In this document: piece by piece, positions 1 to 8,535 of the stretch
How positions within the stretch are numbered: the first letter of the stretch is position 1
Layout: every line of letters begins with the position of its first letter
Origin: Lentzea albidocapillata
Lineage (GTDB): Bacteria > Actinomycetota > Actinomycetes > Mycobacteriales > Pseudonocardiaceae
Reading direction: 5' to 3'
Assembly (NCBI RefSeq): GCF_000719115.1
Contig: NZ_JOEA01000022.1
Coordinates: 1 to 64,000 of the forward strand
DNA: 64,000 nt
The notes under the pieces: model-generated
Seen by the model: the letters and a program-made list of their open reading frames with translations, nothing else
What the model was told of the DNA's origin: nothing
Database searches by the model: none
Program-made: the position numbers and the translations under genes

Positions 1-120
1 CAGCGACAAGAACAAGACCACCGGGTAGAACATCACCAGGACCCACCACCTGCGGAATTACTTGAGCGCAGGCCCCGGGAATAACTTGAGCGTTCACAGG
101 GTTGGATGCTCGGGTTGTCG
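1..120. repeat. Left-edge repeats, possible end of an insertion sequence
   Basis: Bases 2-28 read as the last eight codons of an open frame (S-D-K-N-K-T-T-G-stop) whose body lies outside the window. Just after it, two copies of a short direct repeat occur about 28 bp apart: GGAATTACTTGAGCG at 54-68 and GGAATAACTTGAGCG at 79-93. A truncated gene end followed by multiple short direct repeats is the arrangement seen at the ends of IS21-like elements, but no transposase is visible here, so the assignment is a guess. Confidence 0.3.
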
Positions 121-572
121 AGGATCCGGTTTCTGGGACGCCGTTGGTTGTGCCTGTGGGGTCTCGGCATCGGGTGTCGTGAGTTGTCGGACCCTCTGAG
201 TACGTTGTGATGCAGGGGGTTCCCGTAACGGGGGGACGCCTGCGTCAGCGTGGTCACCTTTGCGTGCCGCGGCTGTTGTGGGTGGTCGCCTTTGCGTGCC
301 GCGATCGGGCGTGCCGCGACCGGGCGGGTGGTCGCCTTGCGGGCGGCGAGCTTGCGTTGCGTGCTTCCCCTGGGGCTCTGCCCCAGACCCCGGCAATCTG
401 ATCAGGGGGTCCACGCCACGAGCGGGTTGATGGCACGCCTGTTGCGTTGGGCGGCTGCCTGTTGCGTAGCTGGGTGCGTTGGCGGTGGGGTCCCATCACG
501 AGCCGCACCAAGAGCGGGCCACATGCAGGTAGGGGTGTCAAGCGGACGAAAAGCGTGTCCGCTTGACACCCC
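121..572. other. Gene-free region with degenerate GC-rich repeats
   Basis: No convincing coding frame was found. A 20-base motif, GGTCRCCTTTGCGTGCCGCG, occurs at about 251 and again at about 284, with partial copies after it (GGGCGTGCCGCG). At 370-386 lies a small perfect hairpin, CTGGGGC-TCT-GCCCCAG, within the kind of CCCTGGGGCTCTGCCCCAGACCCC sequence that recurs between genes in many actinomycetes. The stretch looks like decayed mobile-element or intergenic repeat DNA. Confidence 0.4.
532..572 (-). terminator. 16-bp hairpin terminator of the FhuF-like gene
   Basis: A perfect 16-bp inverted repeat (GGGGTGTCAAGCGGAC at 532-547, its complement at 557-572) encloses a 9-base loop. It directly abuts the stop codon of the minus-strand gene at 573. 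There is no long T-run, which is common for actinobacterial terminators. Confidence 0.7.
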
Positions 573-1286
573 TCAGCCCTCGTCGGTGAAGTGAAGGGAC
601 GAGGCTGCTACGAACGGTTCCAGTTTTTCGGGGAGGATCATCGCGGCGTCGGTGACGCCTGCGTTCTCGTCGCCGAACAGGCGGCCTGCTGCCCACGGGC
701 CGTATTCGAGCATGTCGGTCGCTGCTGCCCAGAGTTGGCGGCGGCCGAAGCGGACCACCTGGCCGAAGGAGGCCACGAACTGGGCTGCGTGTGCTGCGTA
801 GCGGGCGCGCAGGATTGCTGCCAGGGCTGCTTCGTTGGCTACGACGGTTGCCGCTGGGTGGTTCGAGGCCGGGTCGTCCGGGAGGCAGGCGAACTCGTCG
901 CACATCAGCGCCATGCCGTCGGGGTGCGGGCGGCCTGCCGTGTTGATGTGGAACGCCATGTCCGAGGGCTTGAGTGTTGGCACTCGGCGGGCCGTGTGGA
1001 AGAGGAGGCCTGCCAGGTAGCCGGGCTGGTGCAGGTACCAGCCCATGATGTAGCCGGCCGTCGCGCGGTCGTCGGACTCGCCGTACTGCTCGACCATCCA
1101 CTCCGCGAGGTCCTTGCGCCACAGGTCGAACCGGGTGGGCTCCGCCAGCAGGTCCGAGCAGATCGTCCAGTCGTCGGACGGTGTGCCGAAGACGATCTCG
1201 GTGCCGGTCCGCAGGCGGGCGATGGATTCGGCCAGTGGCGTGAGCGCACGCGGGTTCTGCTGTGAGACCCTCGCAGGTACGGTCAA
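573..1286 (-). CDS. FhuF-like iron-regulated protein without the 2Fe-2S cysteines
   Basis: A 237-residue protein that resembles the actinobacterial FhuF / ferric-siderophore reductase group in length and in its C-terminal half (alanine-rich helix, then a VVRFGRRQLWAAATDML-type stretch at about residue 185). Family members end in a Cys-Cys...Cys-x2-Cys cluster that binds a 2Fe-2S centre. Here the C-terminus has no cysteine at all, so reductase activity is doubtful and a siderophore-binding or related role is possible. The predicted start is a TTG at 1286; no better in-frame ATG lies upstream. An IdeR-type iron box sits 25 bp upstream, which supports iron control. The family call is by eye. Confidence 0.5.
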   Translation of the reverse strand: MTVPARVSQQNPRALTPLAESIARLRTGTEIVFGTPSDDWTICSDLLAEPTRFDLWRKDLAEWMVEQYGESDDRATAGYIMGWYLHQPGYLAGLLFHTARRVPTLKPSDMAFHINTAGRPHPDGMALMCDEFACLPDDPASNHPAATVVANEAALAAILRARYAAHAAQFVASFGQVVRFGRRQLWAAATDMLEYGPWAAGRLFGDENAGVTDAAMILPEKLEPFVAASSLHFTDEG

Positions 1287-1310
1287 CGCGCAAGTCCAAT
1301 CTCATGCGTA

Positions 1311-1329
1311 TCAGGCTTGCCTAACCTTA
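1311..1329 (-). promoter_or_regulatory. IdeR/DtxR iron box
   Basis: On the minus strand the sequence TAAGGTTAGGCAAGCCTGA matches the 19-bp IdeR/DtxR consensus TTAGGTTAGGCTAACCTAA at 15 of 19 positions. It lies just upstream of the FhuF-like gene, where Fe-loaded IdeR would block transcription, so that gene is probably induced by iron shortage. Confidence 0.75.
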
Positions 1330-1397
1330 CCTGGGATCTCCCTTAGTTCGCCTCTTCTGGTGTGCCCGGTCACAGGAGTATCGCTCAATGGTCGGTT

Positions 1398-1414
1398 GTT
1401 CGCGTTCAGCGGAC
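1398..1414 (+). promoter_or_regulatory. ClgR-like operator upstream of clpC
   Basis: GTTCGC-GTTCA-GCGGAC is a near-perfect inverted repeat with a 5-base spacer; the flanking T and A extend the symmetry. ClgR, the actinobacterial activator of clp genes, recognises GTTCGC-N5-GCG-type sites. The element lies about 190 bp before the clpC start, a plausible activator position. Confidence 0.55.
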
Positions 1415-1605
1415 ATCGCCCGATCTGTGGAATCCGTTGCTTCCGACCTGCGTTGATGCAGATGTCAATGTTCACCGGACGCGGCTTGCCGCTGATGGGA
1501 GCCACAGGCCTCGGGACCGCCCACTACAGTGGAGCCACGGTGCCGCGCTCACCAGGGTAGATCGGTGGAGCCGAGGACCGCCGACGCAGCAGTCAGGGAG
1601 TGCGA

Positions 1606-4170
1606 ATGTTCGAAAGGTTCACCGACCGCGCGAGGCGGGTGGTTGTCCTTGCCCAAGAAGAGGCACGGATGCTCAACCACAACTACATCGGCACCGAGCA
1701 CATCCTCCTGGGTCTGATCCACGAGGGTGAAGGTGTCGCCGCCAAGGCGCTGGAGTCGTTGGGGATTGCGCTGGAGGGCGTCCGCCAGCAGGTCGAGGAG
1801 ATCATCGGCCAGGGCCAGCAGGCTCCGAGTGGACACATCCCCTTCACCCCCCGTGCGAAGAAGGTCCTGGAGCTCTCGCTGCGCGAGGCGCTTCAGCTCG
1901 GCCACAACTACATCGGCACCGAGCACATCCTGCTCGGCCTGATCCGCGAGGGCGAGGGCGTCGCCGCCCAGGTCCTCGTGAAGCTCGGGGCCGACCTCAA
2001 CCGGGTGCGTCAGCAGGTGCTGCAGCTGCTGTCCGGTTACTCCACCGAGAAGGGCGCGGCGGAGTCGACCGGTCGTGGCGAAGGCACGCCGTCGTCGTCC
2101 TTGGTGCTCGACCAGTTCGGGCGCAACCTCACGGCCTCTGCCCGTGAAGGCAAGCTCGACCCGGTCATCGGGCGGGCCAAGGAGATCGAGCGGGTCATGC
2201 AGGTGCTGTCCCGCCGCACCAAGAACAACCCGGTCCTCATCGGCGAGCCCGGCGTCGGCAAGACCGCCGTCGTCGAGGGGCTGGCGCAGATGGTCGTCAA
2301 GGGCGAGGTGCCCGAGACGCTCAAGGACAAGCAGCTCTACACGCTCGACCTCGGCTCGCTGGTCGCGGGCTCGCGCTACCGCGGTGACTTCGAAGAGCGC
2401 CTGAAGAAGGTTCTCAAGGAGATCCGCACGCGCGGCGACATCATCCTGTTCATCGACGAGATCCACACCCTCGTCGGTGCGGGTGCCGCCGAGGGCGCGA
2501 TCGACGCCGCGTCGATCCTCAAGCCGATGCTGGCTCGCGGTGAGCTGCAGACGATCGGTGCCACCACCCTCGACGAGTACCGCAAGCACGTCGAGAAGGA
2601 CCCCGCGCTGGAGCGCCGCTTCCAGCCGATCCAGGTGGGCGAGCCGTCGCTCGAGCACACCATCGAGATCCTCAAGGGCCTGCGTGACCGGTACGAGGCG
2701 CACCACCGCGTCTCGATCACCGACTCCGCGCTGGTCGCCGCCGCCACGCTGGCCGACCGGTACATCAACGACCGGTTCCTGCCCGACAAGGCGATCGACC
2801 TCATCGACGAGGCCGGCGCGCGCATGCGCATCCGCCGGATGACCGCGCCGCCAGACCTGCGCGAGTTCGACGAGAAGATCGCGGACGTCCGTCGCGACAA
2901 GGAGTCCGCGATCGACGCGCAGGACTTCGAGCGCGCGGCGAAGCTGCGTGACGCGGAGAAGCAGCTCCTGGGCCAGAAGGCCGAGCGGGAGAAGCAGTGG
3001 AAGGACGGTGACCTGGACGTCGTCGCGGAGGTCGACGACGAGCAGATCGCCGAGGTCCTCGCCAACTGGACCGGCATCCCGGTGTTCAAGCTCACCGAGG
3101 AGGAGACCACGCGTCTGCTCCGCATGGAGGACGAGCTGCACAAGCGGATCATCGGCCAGGTCGACGCGGTCAAGGCCGTGTCGAAGGCGATCCGCCGCAC
3201 CCGCGCCGGTCTGAAGGACCCGAAGCGCCCCTCCGGCTCGTTCATCTTCGCCGGCCCGTCCGGTGTCGGTAAGACCGAGCTCTCGAAGGCGCTGGCGAAC
3301 TTCCTGTTCGGCGATGACGACGCGCTCATCCAGATCGACATGGGCGAGTTCCACGACCGGTACACCGCGTCGCGGCTCTTCGGTGCCCCTCCCGGTTACG
3401 TCGGCTACGAAGAGGGCGGCCAGCTCACCGAGAAGGTGCGCCGCAAGCCGTTCTCCGTCGTGCTCTTCGACGAGATCGAGAAGGCCCACCAGGAGGTCTA
3501 CAACACGCTGCTCCAGGTGCTGGAGGACGGCCGCCTGACCGATGGTCAGGGCCGGACGGTGGACTTCAAGAACACCGTCATCATCTTCACGTCGAACCTG
3601 GGCACGTCGGACATCAGCAAGGCCGTCGGCCTCGGCTTCACCTCGGGTCAGGACGGCGCGTCCAACTACGAGCGCATGAAGAACAAGGTCAACGACGAGC
3701 TGAAGAAGCACTTCCGCCCCGAGTTCCTCAACCGCATCGACGACATCATCGTCTTCCACCAGCTGACTCAGGACGAGATCATCAAGATGGTGGACCTGAT
3801 GATCGCCCGCGTCGAGACGCAGCTGAAGAACAAGGACATGGCGATCGAGCTCACGGATCGCGCGAAGATGCTGCTCGCGAAGCGCGGCTTCGACCCGGTG
3901 CTGGGCGCTCGCCCGCTGCGCCGGACGATCCAGCGCGAGATCGAGGACACCCTGTCGGAGAAGATCCTGTTCGGCGAACTTCAGCCCGGCCAGATCATCC
4001 TCACCGACGTCGAGGGCTGGGACGGCGAGTCGGACCAGCACGACAAGGCGCAGTTCGTGTTCCGCGGCGAGGCCAAGCCGAACCGCGTGCCCGACGCACC
4101 GCCCGTCGACCTCACCGCCTCGGCGCCCGCCGCCGAGTCGCAGGACGCTCCGGCGAACGAGACCGAGTGA
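1606..4170 (+). CDS. clpC: ATP-dependent Clp protease ATP-binding subunit ClpC
   Basis: An 854-residue AAA+ unfoldase that feeds substrates to the ClpP peptidase in the cytoplasm. Order: double ClpN repeat (residues 1-145, with the [13 protein letters not shown] motif twice), first AAA module with Walker A GEPGVGKT at about 213 and Walker B LFIDEIH at about 282, a UVR coiled segment at about 428-455, and a second AAA module with Walker A GPSGVGKT at about 550. Length and order are typical of actinobacterial ClpC1. The ATG at 1606 is chosen over a GTG two codons upstream because AGGGAG lies 6 bases before it and family proteins begin MFERFTD. A ClgR-like box lies upstream and a strong terminator follows, so it is probably monocistronic. 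Confidence 0.97.
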   Translation: MFERFTDRARRVVVLAQEEARMLNHNYIGTEHILLGLIHEGEGVAAKALESLGIALEGVRQQVEEIIGQGQQAPSGHIPFTPRAKKVLELSLREALQLGHNYIGTEHILLGLIREGEGVAAQVLVKLGADLNRVRQQVLQLLSGYSTEKGAAESTGRGEGTPSSSLVLDQFGRNLTASAREGKLDPVIGRAKEIERVMQVLSRRTKNNPVLIGEPGVGKTAVVEGLAQMVVKGEVPETLKDKQLYTLDLGSLVAGSRYRGDFEERLKKVLKEIRTRGDIILFIDEIHTLVGAGAAEGAIDAASILKPMLARGELQTIGATTLDEYRKHVEKDPALERRFQPIQVGEPSLEHTIEILKGLRDRYEAHHRVSITDSALVAAATLADRYINDRFLPDKAIDLIDEAGARMRIRRMTAPPDLREFDEKIADVRRDKESAIDAQDFERAAKLRDAEKQLLGQKAEREKQWKDGDLDVVAEVDDEQIAEVLANWTGIPVFKLTEEETTRLLRMEDELHKRIIGQVDAVKAVSKAIRRTRAGLKDPKRPSGSFIFAGPSGVGKTELSKALANFLFGDDDALIQIDMGEFHDRYTASRLFGAPPGYVGYEEGGQLTEKVRRKPFSVVLFDEIEKAHQEVYNTLLQVLEDGRLTDGQGRTVDFKNTVIIFTSNLGTSDISKAVGLGFTSGQDGASNYERMKNKVNDELKKHFRPEFLNRIDDIIVFHQLTQDEIIKMVDLMIARVETQLKNKDMAIELTDRAKMLLAKRGFDPVLGARPLRRTIQREIEDTLSEKILFGELQPGQIILTDVEGWDGESDQHDKAQFVFRGEAKPNRVPDAPPVDLTASAPAAESQDAPANETE

Positions 4171-4187
4171 TCTAGGCAGTACGTGAG

Positions 4188-4220
4188 AACGGCCCCCAGG
4201 CTCCTGGGGGCCGTTTTCGT
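4188..4220 (+). terminator. clpC terminator
   Basis: AACGGCCCCCAGG (4188-4200) and its perfect complement CCTGGGGGCCGTT (4203-4215) form a strong hairpin followed by TTTTCGTTT, 18 bases after the clpC stop codon. Confidence 0.88.
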
Positions 4221-4429
4221 TTGTCGGCTCGAGTTCCTCACACTGTCCTTTGAGGACGGTTTCGTGAACGTGGAGCCCCACGACCCCGCCGCCGCCGTCT
4301 GACCTGTAGTGCCCGTCACTCGGCCACATCGATTCGCGCGTTTCGCCGCGAACCGCAGACTTCTCCTGCCACCATTACGCCCGCTCCGCGTGATCTTGCG
4401 AGAGCAGGTGTCCCAGGAGGAGGTTCCCT

Positions 4430-5092
4430 GTGCCGTCGGCGGCTTTCGAGCAGTTGGTCGCTCAGTTCGAGCGGTTCCAGTCGCAGATGCAACGCGTTGA
4501 CCAGCAGTTCTCGAAGGTCGGCGAGATGCAACAACAACTCACCGAACTGGAAGCGGTCGCCACCTCGGCCGACCGCGCCGTGACGGTGGTGGCGGGCCCC
4601 TCCGGCAGCATCAAGGACATCAGACTGACCGACCTCGCCATGCGCAGGCCGCCGCACGCCCTGGCCGCCGAACTCATGTCGACGCTGCAGAAGGCCGTCG
4701 CCGAGGCCGCCCGCCGCCAGGCAGGCATCGTCGAGGGCGCGATCGGCGACGACATGAAGCTCTCGGACCAGGTGCTCGAAACCCAGGCGCAGCTCTTCGG
4801 AATGTCCAAAGAGGAACTCCGTGCCGTGAGGTCGGACGACACCGCCCCCGCAGCCCCGCCTCGCCCGCCGGCGCCTCCCGCGCCGCCGATGCCCACGCCC
4901 CCGAACGCAGGCCAGGTCCGGCAGCCGCCTGCTCCGCCGCGCAGGCCCGCGCCCGAGCCGCAGGACGACTTCACCGACCAGAACATCCTGCGCAGCAACG
5001 CGTGGAACGACAGGTCACCGCAGCCTCCCGCCGCTCCGTCCAAACAGGACGGCAAGTTCCTGAACCTCTTCGACGACGAGGACGGCCGGTGA
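4430..5092 (+). CDS. YbaB/EbfC-family protein with proline-rich tail
   Basis: 220 residues. The first ~135 residues resemble the YbaB/EbfC nucleoid-protein fold (coiled helix, then beta strands around VTVVAGPSGSIKDIRLTD, then a long helix). The rest is a proline/alanine-rich linker and an acidic end, FDDEDGR. In actinomycetes such YbaB-like proteins commonly head ESX (type VII secretion) accessory cassettes. That fits here, because the next gene starts within its stop codon (GTGA overlap) and is EspC-like. The GTG start has an excellent ribosome site, AGGAGGAGG, six bases upstream. Its exact role, DNA binding or secretion chaperone, is not known. Confidence 0.7.
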   Translation: MPSAAFEQLVAQFERFQSQMQRVDQQFSKVGEMQQQLTELEAVATSADRAVTVVAGPSGSIKDIRLTDLAMRRPPHALAAELMSTLQKAVAEAARRQAGIVEGAIGDDMKLSDQVLETQAQLFGMSKEELRAVRSDDTAPAAPPRPPAPPAPPMPTPPNAGQVRQPPAPPRRPAPEPQDDFTDQNILRSNAWNDRSPQPPAAPSKQDGKFLNLFDDEDGR

Positions 5093-5403
5093 GCGGGTTC
5101 AGCGTCGACCCGGAGGAGCTGCGGGAGTACGCGGGCAAGCTCCAGGGCCACCGCGGGTTCGCGGGCCAGGTCGCGGCTCTCGTGGACAAGGCGGACGTTG
5201 GCGACAAGTCGTGGGGCGTTGTCGGGATCTTCGTGAAGCAGCAGTACACGCAAATGCTCGGCGATCTCAAGGACACGCTCACCGCGATGACCGAAGGACT
5301 GGACTCCGGCGCGGAGAAGTTCCGCGACACAGCCCAGGGCTATGCGGAGCAGGAAGCGGCACTGAAGGCGTTGCTCGACGGCATCCAGGTCGAGAGGGGG
5401 TAG
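5089..5403 (+). CDS. EspC/WXG100-like type VII secretion substrate
   Basis: 104 residues, all helical in appearance, the size of the WXG100/EspC class. A tryptophan-glycine turn (SWGVVG, W42) separates two helices. The pattern 'FSVDPEELREYAGKL' at the start is typical of EspC-like proteins that pair with larger ESX substrates. The GTG start overlaps the stop of the upstream gene by 3 bases, so translation is probably coupled. It is likely exported together with the product of the following gene. No ESX core genes (EccB-E, MycP) are in the window. Confidence 0.65.
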   Translation: MSGFSVDPEELREYAGKLQGHRGFAGQVAALVDKADVGDKSWGVVGIFVKQQYTQMLGDLKDTLTAMTEGLDSGAEKFRDTAQGYAEQEAALKALLDGIQVERG

Positions 5404-5409
5404 ACCGGC

Positions 5410-6540
5410 GTGGCGGAAGACTCCTTCTACGCCGACGAGGGCGGCGAGAACGAGATCGAGATCAAGGTCGGCGAGAAGACCCTCGGCGAAAAGGCCGCGG
5501 AGAACGCGCCGATCTACGGCAACTTCGTCAAGGCGAAGGAAGCCGCAGGTAAGACGGGCGAGACCGGGGGCGTCGCCGGACTGACTTCCGAGGGCAGCGC
5601 GCTGGTCACCTCGGTGGTCGAGTTCGGCCAGGGGATGGTGACGGACCCGCTCGGCTTTCTGGTCGGCCAGGGGCTGAACTTCCTGATCGCCATCGTGCAG
5701 CCGCTGGAAGACGCGATCCACTTCGTGAGCGGTGACGGTCCGGCGTTGCAGCAGGCCGGTGAGAACTTCGGGGCGATCGCCCAGGGCATCTCAGACCTGA
5801 GCACCAGGTTCACCGAGGACCTGCAGAGCACCGTGACGACCTGGGGCGGCGACGCGTCCGAAGCGGCCGCCACGAAGCTGGGCGAGTTCGCCCACGGTAT
5901 CGACGGGGTCGCGGGTCAGGCCGGCGAACTGGCTGAGCTGCTGATGATGTCGTCGATGGTCATGCAGGTCATCGAGGACGTCATCAAGGCGATCCTCACC
6001 GAGCTGATCACCTGGCTGATCATGATCTGGATTCCTGCCCTGGCCGCCGCAGTGCCGAGTTGTGGTGCTTCCACGGCCGCGGCGGGCGCCGCGACCGGCG
6101 TTCGGGTCGCCTCCACCGCGAGCCGGGTGTCGCGCATCGTCGCGAAGCTGCGCCAGCTGCTGACCAAGATCATGGACTTCCTGCGCAACCTGGCGAGCAA
6201 GGCGAAGAACCTCGGCACCGGCTTCAAGAAGGCCATGGCGGACAAGAAGGTCCGGAGCCAGGAAGCGACCGACGCGCTCCACGGCAAGACGAAGTGGGAG
6301 ACGTTCAGGAGCAACCCGGTCACCCGGATGAACAGCCATGACGGCATCGTCGGCGAGCGTATGAAGCAGGGATTCGGGAAGTCGATGCTCGACGCCGTCG
6401 GCAACGAGGCCCTCGCCCAGGTCAACTTCGCCCACGAAAAGGGCGCACGAAACCAATCCCTGCAACAGCAGGCCGCAGAGTCGCGTGAGACCGGAACCGA
6501 TCACTCGAAACAGCGCATCGAAGGGTATCTGGACATCTGA
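5410..6540 (+). CDS. Putative ESX-exported WXG-type effector
   Basis: 376 residues. An acidic N-terminus is followed by helices with the WXG-like turn TWGGDASEAAATKL (W145), then a strongly hydrophobic segment at about 178-215 that could insert in a membrane, and a basic, charged ~150-residue C-terminal region (K/R-rich, ending in EGYLDI). The first half has the layout of WXG/PPE-type ESX substrates. The C-terminal region matches no toxin or enzyme that I recognise, which is where polymorphic effectors carry their activity. Six bases separate it from the EspC-like gene, and its stop TGA overlaps the start of the next gene. Function is inferred from context only. Confidence 0.5.
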   Translation: MAEDSFYADEGGENEIEIKVGEKTLGEKAAENAPIYGNFVKAKEAAGKTGETGGVAGLTSEGSALVTSVVEFGQGMVTDPLGFLVGQGLNFLIAIVQPLEDAIHFVSGDGPALQQAGENFGAIAQGISDLSTRFTEDLQSTVTTWGGDASEAAATKLGEFAHGIDGVAGQAGELAELLMMSSMVMQVIEDVIKAILTELITWLIMIWIPALAAAVPSCGASTAAAGAATGVRVASTASRVSRIVAKLRQLLTKIMDFLRNLASKAKNLGTGFKKAMADKKVRSQEATDALHGKTKWETFRSNPVTRMNSHDGIVGERMKQGFGKSMLDAVGNEALAQVNFAHEKGARNQSLQQQAAESRETGTDHSKQRIEGYLDI

Positions 6541-7382
6541 TGGTGGAAATCTTCAAGTTGTGGGTGACGGACTACCTGCTCCATCCTTTTGTTCTGACCA
6601 GCTTTGTCGCCATGATCTTGTTCTTGGTCGTGAGGCGCTGGCTCCAGTTCCGGAGCCATGGGAAGGCTCGGGACGAACAGATCGCCGCGCTGACCCCGCT
6701 GGCACAGCGTCTCGGCGGCAAGGTGCTCGGTCCTGACGAGGCGGCCATGTGGACGGCTGAGCTGTGCAAGCCGTTCTGGAACGAGTACTCGATCGCGTTC
6801 CGGTCGAAGCGGCAGTACGACCTGTCGCTGGACTTCCAGCGCGGTCCGTGGCACGTCAGGGTGACCGAAGCCTCGATCCGGTACGACAGCCGCGGCCTCG
6901 GCGTGCGCTGGCTGCAGCAGCACCGCATCGAGATCGCCACCGCACGCCTGGCTCCGCTGAAGGTCACGCGGCCGAACAAGTACAACGTCAACAACGGACA
7001 GCCGTTGTCGCCCGCCCGGCTCGAGTCCGAGTGGAAGCAGATCGTCAGCAACGAGCCCGAAACCGCGAAGCAGGCAGATGCCGAGTGGCTGCCGGTGCCG
7101 TTGCTGCCGCCCATGGACCAGGAGTTCTCCGCATACGGCAGCGATCCCGCGGCTGCGGCCAGGGAGCTGAACTTCGACGCGCTGCACTGGCTGATCGACC
7201 AGGCGGAGAGCCTGCCCACCTGGGCCAGGCAGATGTCGCTGACCTTCGAGTCGGGCTTCGTCTACCTGGCCGTGTACGACCACATCTACCCTGACGACCT
7301 GCTGGTCGTGGTCGACACGATCTGCGGTCTCCTTGACCGCATGCCCGGCGCGCGGCCGCGGCACCCTGCTGCGACTGTCTGA
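6540..7382 (+). CDS. Membrane-anchored partner of the ESX-type effector (unknown function)
   Basis: 280 residues. One transmembrane helix lies at about 17-31 (FVLTSFVAMILFLVV), followed by a soluble domain with a conserved-looking core (YDLSLDFQRGPWHVRV at about 97, and ESGFVYLAVYD at about 240). The ATG shares its A with the preceding TGA, so it is translationally coupled to the putative effector. No known family is recognised. A decayed paralogue lies immediately downstream. Effector-linked tandem copies with decay are typical of immunity genes, so an immunity or anchoring role is a reasonable guess but not shown. Confidence 0.55.
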   Translation: MVEIFKLWVTDYLLHPFVLTSFVAMILFLVVRRWLQFRSHGKARDEQIAALTPLAQRLGGKVLGPDEAAMWTAELCKPFWNEYSIAFRSKRQYDLSLDFQRGPWHVRVTEASIRYDSRGLGVRWLQQHRIEIATARLAPLKVTRPNKYNVNNGQPLSPARLESEWKQIVSNEPETAKQADAEWLPVPLLPPMDQEFSAYGSDPAAAARELNFDALHWLIDQAESLPTWARQMSLTFESGFVYLAVYDHIYPDDLLVVVDTICGLLDRMPGARPRHPAATV

Positions 7383-7430
7383 CGATGCAGTCCCGGACGC
7401 GCGGGCTCTCCGTGGGCTGACCTCACGCGG

Positions 7431-7814
7431 GCGATGGGGAGCGACTACGGCACGGTGCTGGGGTGGCTCAGGCGGGCGTCGAGGTAGCGCTTCGACTACG
7501 CGCTGGACTTCTCCAGAGATGGGTGGCGTGTTCGCATCGATGGAGGTGGCCACCGGCGACCTGGTGCCGCTGAAGATCACGCAGGTCTTCGGTGGAGGGC
7601 TCGGTAGCCGGTCGGCCGGCGAGATGCCGCGAACCGTCGAGAACGAGGACCGTCCGCTGTCGATGCAGCTGCGGCTACCGGTATCGGTTGACCACGCGTA
7701 CGTGGCGTTCACCAGCTACCTCGCCGGCGCGGCTCACGTGTTCAATCCGGACGTGGTCGAGCGGCTGCTCGACGCGATCATCGGCCTGCTCCGCCTCGTC
7801 CCGGCAGTCAGCGC
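7431..7814 (+). pseudogene. Decayed paralogue of the upstream membrane-anchored gene
   Basis: Two reading frames in succession match the preceding 280-residue protein. In one, FDYALDFSRDGWRVRI (from about 7490) parallels QYDLSLDFQRGPWHVRV, preceded in frame by a TAG at 7485-7487. After a frameshift, MEVATGDLVPLKIT parallels IEIATARLAPLKVT. Further on, DHAYVAFTSYL plus LLDAIIGLLRLVP parallels FVYLAVYD plus VVVDTICGLLDRMP. The N-terminal membrane helix and the middle of the domain are missing. It is therefore a truncated, frameshifted duplicate. Its 3' end runs into the stop codon of the convergent DUF6928 gene. Confidence 0.75.
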
Positions 7815-8440
7815 GGCGTCACGGCGTAGCCCGCCAGTACGACCTCCTCCAGTTCCGGGTCGTCGTCCTCGTACGCGCCCTCGTAGTTGAAGCCGAACAG
7901 CTCGCGCAGGGCGGCCTCGGCCAGATCGAGCGGGTGGAAGCGGAACGGGTACTCGTCGTCGGAGTCGAGGCTTTCGAGGAACTCCGGGTCGCCCGCGCGG
8001 TACTTCTCCTCGAACGGCAGGGGAGTGCCGACGTCGGCGATCACGCCGCTGTTCGGGGAGAGGCTGTACGCGCGGCGCAGCGTGCCGTCCGGCTCCCAGA
8101 TGGCGTACGAGAAGAAGTCGACGACGCTGTGCATGGCGTGCAGGTACAGGGTGCGGCCGGCGGCCTCGCTGACGAAGTGCGCGGGCAGGTCGGTGTGGGA
8201 GTCGCCGGCGGCGTCCTGGGTGCAGATGATGGACAGGCCTGGGAACACGCCGGCGTAGACGGTGCCCTTCGGCGGGTTGCCGTAGTGGAGGTTGCCGTCC
8301 TCGATCGGGCGGATCTCGTGCGACGGGTAGAGGCGTTCCACGAAGGCGGCCGTGGCTTCGCGGTCGATCTTCGGTGCTGCCCGCAGGACCTTGCTGACGT
8401 CGTCGGATGCGTAGAAGAGCATCCAGTCCTTGGCTCCCAT
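7808..8440 (-). CDS. DUF6928 family protein
   Basis: A 210-residue cytoplasmic protein beginning MGAKDWMLFYASDD, with the PKGTVYAGVFPG and ICTQD stretches that I associate with the actinobacterial DUF6928 family; the function is unknown. It ends in an acidic tail (EGAYEDDDPELEE). The ATG at 8440 is chosen because AGAGGGGAC precedes it and family members start MGAK; upstream frame extension is possible but unlikely. It is convergent with the decayed gene at 7431-7814 and overlaps its last bases. Confidence 0.7.
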   Translation of the reverse strand: MGAKDWMLFYASDDVSKVLRAAPKIDREATAAFVERLYPSHEIRPIEDGNLHYGNPPKGTVYAGVFPGLSIICTQDAAGDSHTDLPAHFVSEAAGRTLYLHAMHSVVDFFSYAIWEPDGTLRRAYSLSPNSGVIADVGTPLPFEEKYRAGDPEFLESLDSDDEYPFRFHPLDLAEAALRELFGFNYEGAYEDDDPELEEVVLAGYAVTPR

Positions 8441-8535
8441 TCGGTCCCCTCTGAGTCGGTTGGAATCAGCATGACGGAGGGGTCTGACAATTTTCGGCGG
8501 GCAACGGGACAGGGGCGCGGGCCGTCCTTTCGGGT

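Noticed and set aside
1549..4329. 926-codon open frame antisense to clpC
   Set aside because: It mirrors clpC codon usage in high-GC DNA, has no recognisable domains and no ribosome site.
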